From: Tetrastigma voinierianum
Taxonomy: Eukaryota; Streptophyta; Magnoliopsida; Vitales; Vitaceae
Length of the DNA: 64,000 nt
NCBI GenBank assembly: GCA_016808115.1
Contig: JAEQBH010001846.1
Coordinates: forward strand, 186,001 to 250,000
Reading direction: 5' to 3'
The notes under the pieces are model-generated. The model was not told where the DNA came from, ran no database searches, and saw only the letters and a list, made by a program, of their open reading frames with translations. The position numbers were made by a program, and so were the translations under genes. How positions within the stretch are numbered: the stretch's first letter is position 1; each line of letters starts with the position of its first letter. This document shows positions 12,236 through 23,870 of this stretch, piece after piece.

Positions 12236-12730
12236 CTGCCTCAATCCATCCCGTCATCACCCCGCCCGAGTTTATAGGAACTCTTGAGCCTTCGCATGCC
12301 TCGCGATGTCTGGAAATCTTTACCCGTGGGCAGCTCTACGAAACTACGCCCATGTCATAGCCTCACAAGTCTCTGAGGTCCTTGCCCGTCTCACCATGCA
12401 CAGGTTTCACCTCCCCATTTGGAATGCGGCCTTCTTTGATCCCAATTCGGCGTCGGTAATCTCCATGGCCTCTAACACCTTCTCGTCTGCATAAACCAAT
12501 GAAATTACGCCACCATGGATCTCACTCCCAGCAGATATGCGAGGATGATGCGCCCTAGCGCTGGAGGAGGTTGCGGGCGCCACGACTACTGCTTTATACG
12601 GCCCGGTGCTGCCGGCTGCCGCCTTAATACCTCTGACCTCTGAGCCTGGCGGTAAACAACGGTGGTGGTGATGTGGGGTGGTGCTGACCAGTACCGGGTG
12701 GACGCCTCGTCCTCGTCCTCTACTAGCCAT
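12236..12730 (-). pseudogene. Element A gag N-terminus and capsid
   Basis: I choose the ATG at 12730-12728 (minus strand) because the protein then starts MASRGRGRG, as the gag of element K does (MASRGRG at 32229). An Ala/Pro/His-rich N-terminus is followed by VLEAMEITD...KKAAFQMG, typical of the Retrotrans_gag capsid fold. After a frameshift come MTWA.FRRA.HG..FPDIARHAKAQEFL, the conserved TW.EF..F...YFP....AK..EFL block. It is cut by solo LTR B2 and resumes at 8645. Gag forms the virus-like particle that packages element RNA. Confidence 0.78.
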
Positions 12731-13584
12731 CACACGGTTGAATGGCCGATTCATCTGATGCGAGTATCTGCAGGCATAAACACTTAACCCCAGACACTAT
12801 TCATACTCGGAATATACGGTTCATATTCTATGTCCCACGCATTTACCAAGCATGCGGGACAATCATTTCACATGTTAAATCATCATTTTTTTTCATAAAA
12901 TTTTTCGAAATTTTCTTTTTCAAAATCTTGTTTCATTTGTTGATTTTATAAATTTGATTTTTATTTAATTTAGTTAATTTTAATTTTTTTCTCACATTAA
13001 TTTCCAACTTCTTTTGGAAAATACAAAAAACACATATATACATATTTTTTTCATTTTCGGAACACTCAATAAATTTTAAAATTTATTTTATTCCATTTCT
13101 TTAGTTTTTCTGAAAACCTTATAAAATGATTTTCTTCACCTCATTTCATTTTTTATTCATTTAAATTTGGACATTTGTCTAAGAATTTCTCAAACCTCTT
13201 GATCCAGCAAACTAGTGTTCAACCTCCAATAATTTTATTTTATTCTCCAATAAATCAAATAAATTGATTCAAATTTATTTCATTTATTTTCTTTGCTCTA
13301 GTTTACTCACTTTGTAAAGCTCACAAATTTTCAACGCATAGTGCTAATTGCCTAGCACTTAATTCACACAACACATTCAACAATTCATGTTATGCACACC
13401 ATTCACACAACAATTCATCAATTCACATAATCACACACAAAACACACATGCAGTGTTCTAGTTTTGTCCCGTGCCTTTCCTAGGTAATCTCATACCTAAA
13501 CCTAACATCGAACCACACCTAGTAGTGATGTTCTTACACGACTATGGCCTGGCCAAACCATAAGCCCTAGGTATTGACTACCTA
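12731..13584 (-). other. Element A untranslated leader
   Basis: An AT-rich stretch between the gag start and the primer-binding site, with poly-T/poly-A runs (12880-13180). I see no gene in it. Its size is normal for a gypsy leader. Confidence 0.6.
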
Positions 13585-13596
13585 GCTTTGATACCA
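13585..13596 (-). other. Element A primer-binding site (initiator Met tRNA type)
   Basis: The minus strand reads TGGTATCAAAGC, one mismatch from TGGTATCAGAGC, which pairs with the 3' end of plant initiator Met tRNA. It lies five bases inside the 5' LTR. Confidence 0.85.
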
Positions 13597-13601
13597 AGGC
13601 G

Positions 13602-15550
13602 TGGCGCCACAGAATTTCGGGGGTCAGTTGACTACCGTCGACCATGGAAGCGCTTCGTGAATGTCAGGTGACGCTTGTCTCTCGCGAGAAAATCGAGCGA
13701 GTCTCCTTTGTACATGGAGCTCTACCCTTAATATAACACAATCACCATGCGACCACATAGGGTCGAATGAGAGTAAATGGCCACTTGGGCTCTGCATCAT
13801 CCTTTCAGCCAATATATCGACCAAATACATATCTCATGGTTCAAGAGATAATTCACTCTTATCTGAAACAATATATCAATTACAGGAATTCTAATACGTA
13901 TACCATAATAAACCCAGTGGCTGGCTTTCTTCTAAAGCGGCCTCTATGAGTGGCGGAATGCCATAGTAGCTCTTTATTGCACGAAAATAATGTCAGCCGA
14001 TGGGGGTGGGCTAATGCTTTCGATGGTAGATCCTAATTGAACTCTCTCCTTTCAAGTGCGTATCACAATCTTTCTGAAGTAAAACATACGTTCAAGTAAT
14101 CGTGATCACTGCCGAATGTCCTCGTAATCAAGCTCATATCCGAGTCACCGCTGACTCACTCGCGCCTGGCCACGTATGAGAAACCTTATTTTCAACAAAG
14201 ATATTTGTTTTGTTGTGGATAACCCTCCGATATAATTGGACCCGACTCACGATGTTATATTTAGTGGACTACCCTCCGATGTATATCGATTGGGCGACTC
14301 AGATGATTGATATTTTATATGGACTACCCTCAGATAATTATTATTGTTAGTTAACCCTCCGAAACCATTCTCTCGAATCACCTCATGTACTTCGCTCACT
14401 GTTGTTGCAGGGTCTTTGAGTGCGTATGAATAATGATGTGATTCAATCTAGAATCCCTTATAATACATCACGAAATATATAATCATGAATATATTCACAT
14501 AATTTGATACTACAAATAATTTATGCAATTTCACATTCCATTACACTAAAAAATTAGGCTAGCGTTAATTTAATTAACAACCGAAACAATTCGATTTGAA
14601 TTACTCAACAAAACACATTATTTCACAAAAATATTTTGTAGACACAATTTATATGAGCAGTGGGAAACCCTCGGGTTCTTTGTTTCCCGGCCAATTCACC
14701 CGATCATCGGTTCTTTGGCGAACCCGGATTTTACGGCCATTTCGGCCTCCTTACACATCTAATACAATTTATTCAACAATTTCCAACTCAAACACCCAAA
14801 ACAGTCCGTGCAGTGTCATGCATTTTGTCCAAATGTTTCTAAAATTCCCACATTTCGGTCCGAGTTTTGGGGCCAGGCGTCGGCGCAACCGTTCGAGCGC
14901 CAAGCCGGCAAAAGCATTATAAAAGCAGCTTAAATAAAGTACCAAAAAACCCCGATAGGATAAATCCCTACCTCCTCTAGGAGTTTGTCGAAAACTCCCA
15001 AGCGAGTCGTGCGTTGTCTCTCCCAAGTGAAACCGGCGGCTAAGCAGCACAACAGAAGGATTCGAGGAAGGTCGGATTTGCTGAAATTTAGAGAAGTCTC
15101 TCTCTCTAAAAAATCGCCATTGTAGCCTACTGCATCCAATTACCTCTTCCTCTCCCGTTTCATTGATATTTGAAGAGGCAACCTCTTCCTATTTTGGCAT
15201 ATTATCATTTATCATTTTCGAAATGACCATTTGTCACAAACTTTGGATTTTTCGACATTTAGCGTATCTAGACCGTCGAATTTAATTTGTCTCTCTAAGT
15301 ACACCTTATGTAACATGGTACATGTTATATGTGACTTTATGTATCGAGATTTTGTTTCCGGCACGAATCTTGTCTGCCAGCGATGTAAATTTATTATTCG
15401 AATTCCACGAAGTCGGCGATGAGTAGCTAGATTTCGTGAGGCAGTTCGGCGGTGAAATCCGTTTAACTTCATCCAAGATCTAGAATAAATTTAGTTTTTA
15501 CGAAATTACTATTTTACCATTTTCGAAATTGAAATTTCACCAGTTAACTA
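13602..15550 (-). repeat. Element A 5' LTR (1949 bp)
   Basis: The left edge TGGCGCC... next to the primer-binding site corresponds to TGATGCCCC at 63730, the start of another family copy. The right edge corresponds to position 810 in the 3' LTR, although the final TCTTACA has decayed to TTAACTA. It contains the GGGGCCAG...TCG block and a CT-rich AGAGAAGTCTCTCTCTC tract also present at 321-340. The right flank is CGCCT. Confidence 0.85.
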
Positions 15551-15609
15551 CGCCTTTTATTCTAAAACTCTAAACATATTAGAGTTTGGAATGCTTATTA
15601 ATGATTATA

Positions 15610-16045
15610 TAGGAGTGGCAATTCATGTTCACGGGTCGTGTTTGAGTCGTGTCAATAATAGGTTTTTTATAGTATTCGTCAACCCGAACATGACACGAAT
15701 AATAAACGGGTCATAAATAAAAAATTCGAAACACGTCCAGTGTGTCAGTGTAACCGCGATGATAAGACACGTGTAACTCGTTTATTGATTTTGTAATTTA
15801 AAATAATATAAATTATAAATAATTCATCAATATTTAACAAAAATGATATATAATAGGTTGATCACGAGTTATATATTAATTAAGATAATAACTAAAGCTG
15901 GTCAAAATTGTGTGTAGGTGTATGAATATAAGCTTTGTTTATTAAGCGGGTTATGAAGTGTGTGAATTGACTGTAGCTTAAATTGGTCAAACATGAATTT
16001 GACCTACACGTGTCGAATTTGTGTCGTGTTGTATCAAATTTTACC
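15610..16045. mobile_element. Possible hAT-like non-autonomous element
   Basis: The left edge TAGGAGTGGCAATTC followed by GTTCACGGGTCGTGTT...GTGTCAATAA resembles the widespread plant hAT-type MITEs that begin TAGGGGTGGCAA. The right side carries GTCGTGTTGTATCAAATTTTACC, a weak reverse-complement counterpart. I could not find an 8-bp duplication. It could instead be a degenerate dispersed repeat. Confidence 0.35.
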
Positions 16046-18889
16046 GGAGTCTTTTAGACATTTAGTGTAAAAAAAAAAAAAAATCTCAAATAGAAAATGT
16101 TTAGAAATATTCCTAAATCTAGTGTAGTTTTTGCTACATGGATCTAAAAGCTTCTTTTGAAGAGAATTTTTACATTGAAAATACATTTTTTCTAATTTTA
16201 GAATTTTTTAATGTAAGCTGAAAGTATCTTTTGAAGATACACTTTCGTAATTTTAAAAATTTTGAATTTACACTTTGAAGAAACATTTATTGAAAATTTT
16301 GAATTTTGAAGCCCAAAAGTATCGCGAGATCATAACTAAAGTATTGAAATATTCATCATAAGATTCTTTGAATAAACATCTTGCAAGTTTTGATTTACGA
16401 GCAAATGTCTTTTGAAAAATAACAAAGTTTGAAAACTGTTGTTGAAAATCATTATTACCAAATATTATTTAAAGATGTTTTTTAAAGTTAAAAAAATGAA
16501 AGTATATTTTAAAGTGATGCTAACATAAATAACTTTTGTTATCAGTTTTTTACTATAACTAGAAACCACTTTTGAAACTTTATCTTAAACGTCAAACCAT
16601 GAAAGCTATCATTATACTTAATATGGTTTTCATTACATACTTCCAAGATTTTTAATTTAATGATGTTTTCAGGAAGCGTTCTCGTTTTACTTTATGAAGT
16701 TTATGGTTCACTATTCTTGGCTTCAAATCGCAGCTCTGTGTGTCTGTCGTTCACTTAATATGATATGTTCTTACTTTAAAAATAAGAAAAAAAAAACTGG
16801 AACATTTGGTTCAAAAAATATTGGACAGGAGTGTGTTACTTACGAGTACACCGTTTATCATAATGTGTAGTACCATCAGGACCTCTTTTTCACTTCATCT
16901 GTTTTTCCTTGATGCCAGTTATAATAAATCCATAATCCAATGCATACTTAAAACCATTCTTTGTCAGTTCCCCGCCCTGCTTTTATCAAATGCAAAAGAG
17001 TGGACACTATCATCAGTCACCTGAATTGCTGCATGTATTGACCAAAGCTGGATAACAGTGCATAAAGTAGTGTATTTAAGTTTAATAAGATGAAGGGTGG
17101 AAAATGGATATCTTATTATCCTTTTTTTTGAAAGATGTGTTGTTTTGTTTTTCATTTTCATTTTATTTTAAGTGTAATGCAGCTTGTTTTCATTATTTAT
17201 TAGCATTGGAAGTACATTTCCAGGAACCTGCATAGTGCAAATACAAGGAGCTCCTGCAACAACAATATTATGAAGATTCGTGTAAGGATGACAGCAGTTT
17301 TGGTTGCTTTTTGTTAATAAAAATAAAAAAATATTTAAAATAATTAATTTAGTAATTATCACTAAACTAGAATGTTTGATTAATAATACTCTTGAAGTAA
17401 ATATAATGTTGGCCCTCTAAAATAACCGTTTTATATAGAATAATATTTATTTAAAGCAACTTTTCATACTTTTGTTTAAAATGATCCTCTTACACCAAAT
17501 AAAAGACATAATTAATTTTTTTTTTAATTTAATTTACAAACCGTAGTTAGAAACTACAATTTCACTTTTGAATTAAAGTCTCAGTTTTAACCGATGCTTT
17601 AATTTAAAAATGAAACAACAGTTTTTAACTACGACTTTAATATTAAAAAACTATAATTTCCACAAAATGCATTCTAACGCGCAAAAAAATAAAAAAAATT
17701 GAACATTTTTTTATATGGCACTTAAAAGAGATATATTGAACAATAATTTTAAAATAACTAGTGATATTATTGTTTGGATTCATCAAATAACCTCAATGAT
17801 TAAACTTCATTGGAGAAACCATTATTTGTAATATGATGAACATGCCTCAGGTCAAAGATTATTAACAACAACGTCAAACTATTTTTGTGGACTCTTTTTT
17901 AGCAATGTCAAAAAAATTCATAATTTATGATCAGAACCTCTAGAATTGCCCCACATGAACTATAGTATTTTATTGATGCTTTCAACTTTACCCATGTAGT
18001 TCAAGCTTTTGAATTTCTCGACTCATCTCGCCCGATCCATTTTTTCATGCCACAAAAAATAAAGATTGTTATAATCTTATATTAAAATTATTTAAAAAAA
18101 TAAATAAATGATCAACAATTGAATCTTTAAAAGGAAAGGAAATTAAAATGATGATAAACTCATTATTAATTTATGGTTCGTAGAGTGGAATCTTGAATGA
18201 AAATTAAATAAATGATACAACTAATTATGGATTCCTTTGTAAAAGTCAATTTTTATATGTGATTAAATTAAGATCATCTTCAATAAACTATGACATGTGA
18301 CTAATTAATGTCGTTCATTATAATTTAGCACTAATTTATGATTGACATACTTCCCTAAAATATGGTTATTTTAGGGGAGGCTTAACTTGTAGTGGGACTC
18401 CATTAACGGAGATTGAAGGAGAAAGGTTATGGAGAGATGGAGGAGAGAATCATTGTACATATATGGATAGTTATATTAATTACAAAAATTTTCAGAAAAT
18501 TAAAAAAATTAAAAATGAAAATTAATTAAAAAAATGGCTTTTGTGGGGTGGAAAAATTGGGGTGGGAGGAGGAGGGGATGAGTTTGGGGATTTACTTTGA
18601 GGGAGGTGCAGTTTGGGGTAATACTTTTTTAGTGCCTCCTTTTAGAAATAAAATTCCTAAAAATAACTTTTGTTTGATTCTTTTTCCTTGGGCCCTCATT
18701 TGTTAATTTCTTTACCCTTGGGCAACTAAACATAATTTTCCCAAATATTTATGTTAATGTAAGAGGTTGCATGTAGCAGGTACCATAATTAAGCAGGTCT
18801 TTCATCCATCTTTTATTAATTAGTCACATTCAGCTCAAATGATCATAAATCAATATCCTCTTCAGTGTTCACATTATTCAGCCTTTGAA
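16046..18889. other. AT-rich sequence without recognised feature
   Basis: Starts with an A-run at 16070-16083. Reading frames are short and AT-rich. A slightly less AT-rich patch at 16800-17060 and 17200-17320 has exon-like composition, with TTTCCAG at ~17217, but no recognisable protein. An imperfect palindrome around 17560-17640 (AATTAAAGTC...GACTTTAAT) is probably trivial. GA/GT-rich purine tract at 18535-18610. Confidence 0.5.
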
Positions 18890-19678
18890 TATTTGGGAAA
18901 AGTTATTAAAAAACAGGGCCAAAAGTTTTACTTGATATTAATGTATTTTGGGGAAAAATATTCGTTTTTGGGTAACTGAGTTTCATTGAATCCCACCCAT
19001 TGCCCTTCAAACAATCCTTGTCTTTGGGTATACTGCCACACGTGGAATTCACTAACTCATCCCCCTTATGCCCAAACTGCTCCCCTCCCTCCACCCCAAC
19101 ACCCCACAGTGACTCAGCGCCAGCGCAACCCAGCCCACCCCTAGCCCTTTGCTCGCTTCCATGCCCACACCCACCCAGGAGCACCCCCAAGCAGAACAGG
19201 GCACTTTAATTTTATCTTTTTAACTCTGATTTTTTTAATTTATTCAAAGAAAAACGTTTAATTTTTTGTTAAAATATAATTGTAGCATTATATATAAATT
19301 ATTATATTTATTAATCTTTAATATAAAAATATATTTTATTTATAACTAATCATCTATTAAATAAATAAATAGATATTCATTTTAAAGTAATATTTTATAA
19401 ATTTGATTTCTTTTTAAAAATCAGCTCTTATCCATTGATTTTATCAAAATTTGTACTAACTAAATTTCTATATTCATAAAATTTTCATATTTTGAATCTA
19501 TTTTTATTTTTTATAGAATATTAAACATAAAATTTTAAAAAATAAAAATAATAAACACTAGTCACACTAGTTAAAAATTATCTAAAAATAACAACATCAA
19601 TATTTAAAAGTATAATTATAAATGTTAATATCTAGTTATTTTTAAAGGAAAATGTTAATATCTAGTTAAAACTGTTTT
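18890..19678 (-). repeat. Left arm of a large inverted repeat (partner at 60280-61200)
   Basis: The reverse complement aligns by eye with 60280-61200. CCCCTTATGCCCAAA at 19062-19076 is the exact reverse complement of 60856-60870. The stretch 19508-19528 is the exact reverse complement of 60419-60439. ATCCATTGATTTTATC near 19430 pairs with the GATAAAAATCAATGGAT region near 60525. The inner edge is abutted by the LTR of J at 19679. The C-rich segment 19000-19200 has an open frame (SPPSTPTPHSD) that I regard as fortuitous. Confidence 0.7.
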
Positions 19679-20747
19679 TGTAACTTCCCAAAACTCGGGG
19701 GTCCGTTGACAACTCGTCAACCCGTGGACGACTTGTGGATGTCGGGTAACGAGCACCACACCACGATGTCCCGCTTTTTTGGGCTTGCATGTGATTTAGC
19801 AATCGAGCGAGTGCTATGCGGCTGTGAAATACAGCGCATGCAAACTTGACAATATGGCCGATATAATACAATGACTGTACCAGGTCGATTATGAGTGAGC
19901 GTGGCCTAACGGTCCCACCGTCACTTTTCTGAGGCATCACCTCGTGACCTAATTACCATAGTTCTCAAGAGTTTAATTACAACACTCCTATAAATGTTAC
20001 AATCAGAACTTGAGTTGTTCCAAAGTATTTTTACAATTCTTTTTACACAAAATACAAGGTAGAACTAGTTTGTTCCAAGTTTCTTTACAAAAAATTAATT
20101 ACAAGCCACAACCCGGCTTTCCTCATAATTGTGGCCTCGAGTGAGCATCGTCCACCTGCATACTCCCTATACGAAGGGTCTCTGACGAATGCTTGTACGA
20201 GTAGGGTAAAAAAAGCTTTCTGAGTTCTTTCGCTGAAATGCGTCTGATATCATATTCACAATCAGTCATTTCCCAAGTAAATACGATTTCTACTATAGAA
20301 TGCCTATATGCCATGAATGAAGTGTCACCCACCATGCGCTTTTATGAAGTCGCCGTATTTCACCATATATGCTTATGTCAAGTATAAAAAGCTTTGTCAT
20401 TGGTGTTTCTCAATGACCCTTTATCGAACAAAAACTTTTTGTTTTAAAACTCATTGGACATCCTCGATCGTAGTTTTATTGAAACCATTGGACAATCTCC
20501 GATAAACAACTTTATTCAAAAACATTGGAAAGTTTCCGATAAACCGCTTTAATCAAAAGCATTAGACAGTCTCCAATAAATCGCTTTATTCAAAAGCATT
20601 GAACAATATCCGATAAATAGTTTTATTCAAAAGCATTGGATAGTCTCCGAGATCTAGAAAAAATTTCAGGTATCCCTGAACCATTTCAGCAATTTTCTTT
20701 ATTTTTATTAATTTTTCGAAAAAAATTAAGATTTTCCCGGGTTTACA
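19679..20747 (-). repeat. Element J 3' LTR (1069 bp)
   Basis: It runs from TGTAACTTCCCAAAACTCGG to CGGGTTTACA on the plus strand. It matches 35613-36836 (AAACTCGGGGGTCCGTTGAC, GTGGATGTCGGGTAAC, GTTGTTCCAAAGTATTTT). It is ~155 bp shorter than its partner, mostly through fewer 37-bp units. Confidence 0.83.
20449..20650 (+). repeat. 37-bp tandem array in the J 3' LTR (about 5.5 units)
   Basis: Units of the form CATTGGACAATCTCCGATAA...CTTTATTCAAAAG start at 20486, 20523, 20560, 20597 and 20634, exactly 37 bases apart. A more diverged first unit starts at ~20449. Confidence 0.88.
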
Positions 20748-20978
20748 TTCTTTACACATAACGAGAATTTCGTCCCAAAGTTCACACATACTAGCACACA
20801 CAATCACATGCACTTGTAACACAAAATCGAACAATACTCTTACCCGTAGGCGAAAGTAGAAGCATTACCTTGAATAATTGGCGATCTGCGGCTTGAGTCG
20901 AGGGTGTAATCGCGTGGAACTCACGCCTGAGTCCCAGTCGGTGGCCTATGAGGCCTGTGCCCAGGCCTCGACCCATGC
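20748..20978 (-). pseudogene. Element J polyprotein C-terminal remnant
   Basis: On the minus strand the sequence before the LTR reads ...GGGACGAAATTCTCG..., the usual gypsy sequence between the chromodomain tail and the polypurine tract. Upstream of it only an unrecognisable 61-codon frame remains (MGRGLGTGLIGHRLGLRREF...). It has no chromodomain motif. When K is excised this segment abuts the J protease/RT linker at 34970, so it marks an internal deletion. Confidence 0.5.
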
Positions 20979-20983
20979 CCTAT
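20979..20983. repeat. Target-site duplication CCCTA, left copy (composite K)
   Basis: CCCTA lies directly before the first LTR of K and is repeated exactly at 34965-34969 after the last LTR. Confidence 0.85.
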
Positions 20984-21197
20984 GTGACACCTATCCCGGG
21001 ATTAAGTTGACTTGAAATCAACTTCACGGAAACTGTGGATATCGAGTGTCGATATCACGCTCATTTGTCTCATATATTGAGACTCATTCACACATATTTA
21101 TTCTAATATACAAAAATATATGATGAACTATTTAATCAACAACCCGTTTACAGTCCTTTTATCGCAAACAAAAGGTATATGTTACGCTCTAAGCGGT

Positions 21198-23870
21198 TGT
21201 GACACCCTTATCGGGGTCAGTTGACAACGAGAATCAACGCGGAATACTCATGGATGTCGGTAACGGAGCACCACACCATTGTGTCCCCTTTTCGGGACCC
21301 CCGTGATTTAGCGACAATCGGGTAGGAGTCTCCTTTTATCGGGGAGCTCTACCCCGAAAATACAACATTACAATTACGCTGTGACATGACCCAATATTAT
21401 ACAACGACCACACCGGGTCCACATCTGATAAAAATGGCCACGTGGGGCCATTTGATGACGCCCCAAAACGAGGTCGGATTGACTACACAATCAACATGAG
21501 GAATACAAGTGGAGGAGTCGGGTTACCGCGCCACTTTAAGTAAGGCGAGTGTCTCGCTTTGTACGGGAGCTCTACCCCAGCTCCATAACACACATATCTG
21601 TCCTAAACAATCAATATGTGCAATATAATCCCAGCGTGAGTAAAAATCATCTTGGTACCGTAAACGATACTCGTAAAATCAATTACCATAACTATTCTTC
21701 AATTATCTCCCGATAATTCAATAGTTGATAACACTTTTGTTTTATACAAACATATATTAAAATCTCTGATTCTAATACATGTTGCTAATCAAAACCATCA
21801 AGCCACAAGCGGCTTCTTCAAAATGGATCGTCTTCGGCGCTCCTTGTACTGAAATAAGGGGATCCACGACGGGGTGTTTAAAGCTTCCGGTAAGGAGAAT
21901 GTGCTTCCCCTAAGTGGACTGCCCCCTCACCACCTAAGTGTAGTCGCGATGCTCCAAGTAAACACACACTTAATTAAATACATGATCTACTTGAATGTCT
22001 ACATGATTACCCAGTATCACGAGTCCTCACCCAGAGCTCACTCACACACTTGCCTAAGCCATGTATGAGAAAATAATCATTTTCAAAACAAAACTTGTTT
22101 CAGCGAAATATACTACTTAAAATATGGGACTACCCTCAGAGGTGAATTAGTTGGTGAGGCTTTAGAAGCAGTCATGGTCCTCATCGAGAAATGATACATT
22201 GGCCCATCTCCCGACCCGATTCTCGAATATCATCTGTGAAATTCCTTTCGTAACCATATCGTTTTTACAAAAATACCTTGTCATGCACTTTCCACAATTC
22301 TGGATTTACCGGTCACGTAACTGAAAATGCATTATGCCATTTTCCAAAATTATTTACACAATATGTCGATATGCATATTTTCAATCAACTACAATTACAC
22401 ACATGTAATTCCACACTTGATCATCAACCAATCTAGCTCACTTGAGCAAATCATAATCATCTGATGGCTTACAACACAATTTAATTCTATATAATTGTGT
22501 CATTGTGTGCTTCCATAAGCATTAACCTAATAATTCTTTGATGGAAGCCAACTCTCAAGTAATTTCTGCACATACCCGAGCCATTCGATTCACCTGATTT
22601 CAATGCCCAAAGCATGGACCTTTATGGCCATTTCACACAAACAACCGGGCTGTTTTTAGGTCCGAGAAACCAGCATTGGAAACGTCCCGCAGGCGACCCA
22701 CACTTCGGTTCCTCTTGGTGGGCGATTTTCCAAATCCCCATTTCGGGTCCTGCCACCACGAAAATAAATTTAATACATAAATTCCGTAGAAGCGAAGCCC
22801 ACATCGGTTTAAGGCATTCCTGCAATTTGTTCAAATGTCCAAAAATATTTCCATAATTGGGTCCATGTTTTGGGGCCAGATCCTTTTATAACCCATTCGG
22901 CATTTTCTCATATCAAGCATGCATTTTAATGCAAATTTCGAAATTAAAGACCCAGGCTTGGCTAGCGAATTTTGCCGGCGGAGTCATAGCGTAGAAAATC
23001 TCGAAAATTCTGACAATTAGGTCCATGTTTTGGGACCAGATCAGCTGACCGCGACTCGAACCAAGCGAAACATGCGAAAAACCCTTAAAAATGGGAATAG
23101 CGTAGTAGGAGAAATCCTGCCTTGGGTTTGTCGAAACTTCGTAATCGAGGTCCACGCGTAGCACGCTCCGCGTGAAACGCGTTTTCCCTTCTTCTTTCCG
23201 TCGGCCGTAGACGGTCGATTGTAAGTATTTTAGAGAGGGGGTTTCTCTCTCTAAAGCATTTCTCTCAAAAAATGGCTTATGGAGAAGAAATCTGGTTCTC
23301 ACGTTTTTTGGTTTGGCTTTTGAGGAAGAAGATGAGCACTATTTGCTCTTTTGTCATCTAGCTCATTAACATTCAAAAAAATGACCTTTATGTCCCTCTT
23401 TCTCATATTTGATATTCATTATTTATCTGGGTAGTCAAGTTTTAAATCATTTTCTACCATCTATCTGCTTATAGTGCGTGGTACATGTTATTCAATGCCT
23501 TTCGATATGTCGAAAATCGATTCTGGCACTGAAAGCGCGATGCCTCGGCGATATGTCGAACTCAGAAGCGATATGACAAGTGCAGAAATTTTAAATTCTG
23601 CTAATAGATTTGTGAGGAACGATTCAAGCGGTGCAATCCGTTTCTTCATGTCAGAGATCTAGAGGAATTAATTCACAGTTGCAACCATAATTCTGATTTT
23701 GTAGCCAGATTGCGATTTCTTGTATTAGAAATTGAAATTTCTCAGAGTGCTTGTTATCCATATAAAACGCCATAGCACATGGTATAAAACCATAGTCCAT
23801 AAGAATTTACATTACGCACTCGCTCTTATACAAATAAATAAAACCCATATATATTTACGAAATGTGTAGT
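21198..23870 (-). repeat. Fragment L: J-family LTR piece, split by E1
   Basis: 21198-21455 matches the J LTR start (GGATGTCGG.TAAC, CACCACACCA.TGTGTCCCC, GGGGAGCTCTACCC). After E1, 23753-~23870 continues with ACCATAGTCCATAAG...CTCTTATACAAATA, the next part of the J LTR (compare 35897-35945). The rest of the LTR, including the 37-bp array, is absent. Confidence 0.55.
21456..23752 (-). repeat. E1: solo LTR (~2.3 kb), E family
   Basis: The plus-strand start TGACGCCCCAAAACGAGG and many internal blocks match E2 (38820-41120): CCAATTTAGC-type region, GGACCTTTATGGCCATT, GTTTTGGG.CCAGATC, CTCTCTCTAAAG, AGATCTAGAGAATTAATT. No polyprotein or primer-binding site adjoins it. The right end has decayed (GAAATTTCTCAGAGTGCTTG where E2 has GGGTCTTACA). 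Confidence 0.75.

Larger units (their letters stand above)
1..15550 (-). mobile_element. Element A: Ty3/gypsy chromovirus (Tekay/Del-like), degenerate, 3' LTR cut by window edge
   Basis: Read on the minus strand the order is 5' LTR (13602-15550), primer-binding site (13585-13596), leader, gag (12730 down to ~8165, interrupted), protease (~4471-3900), reverse transcriptase, RNase H, integrase, a chromodomain-like tail ending at 806, purine tract and 3' LTR (810 downward). This domain order with a C-terminal chromodomain is known for the Tekay/Del branch of Ty3/gypsy. Two solo LTRs, B1 and B2, sit inside gag, because gag motifs resume between and beyond them. All frames carry indels and stops, so the element is dead as written. 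The copy of the target duplication left of the 3' LTR lies outside the window. Confidence 0.88.

Noticed and set aside
18906..19209. Gly-rich minus frame and Pro/Ser-rich plus frame
   Set aside because: Both fall in the C-rich part of the inverted-repeat arm; the right arm keeps neither frame.
20449..20650. CRISPR-like array
   Set aside because: The 37-bp units are contiguous with no unique spacers, and the context is a plant LTR.
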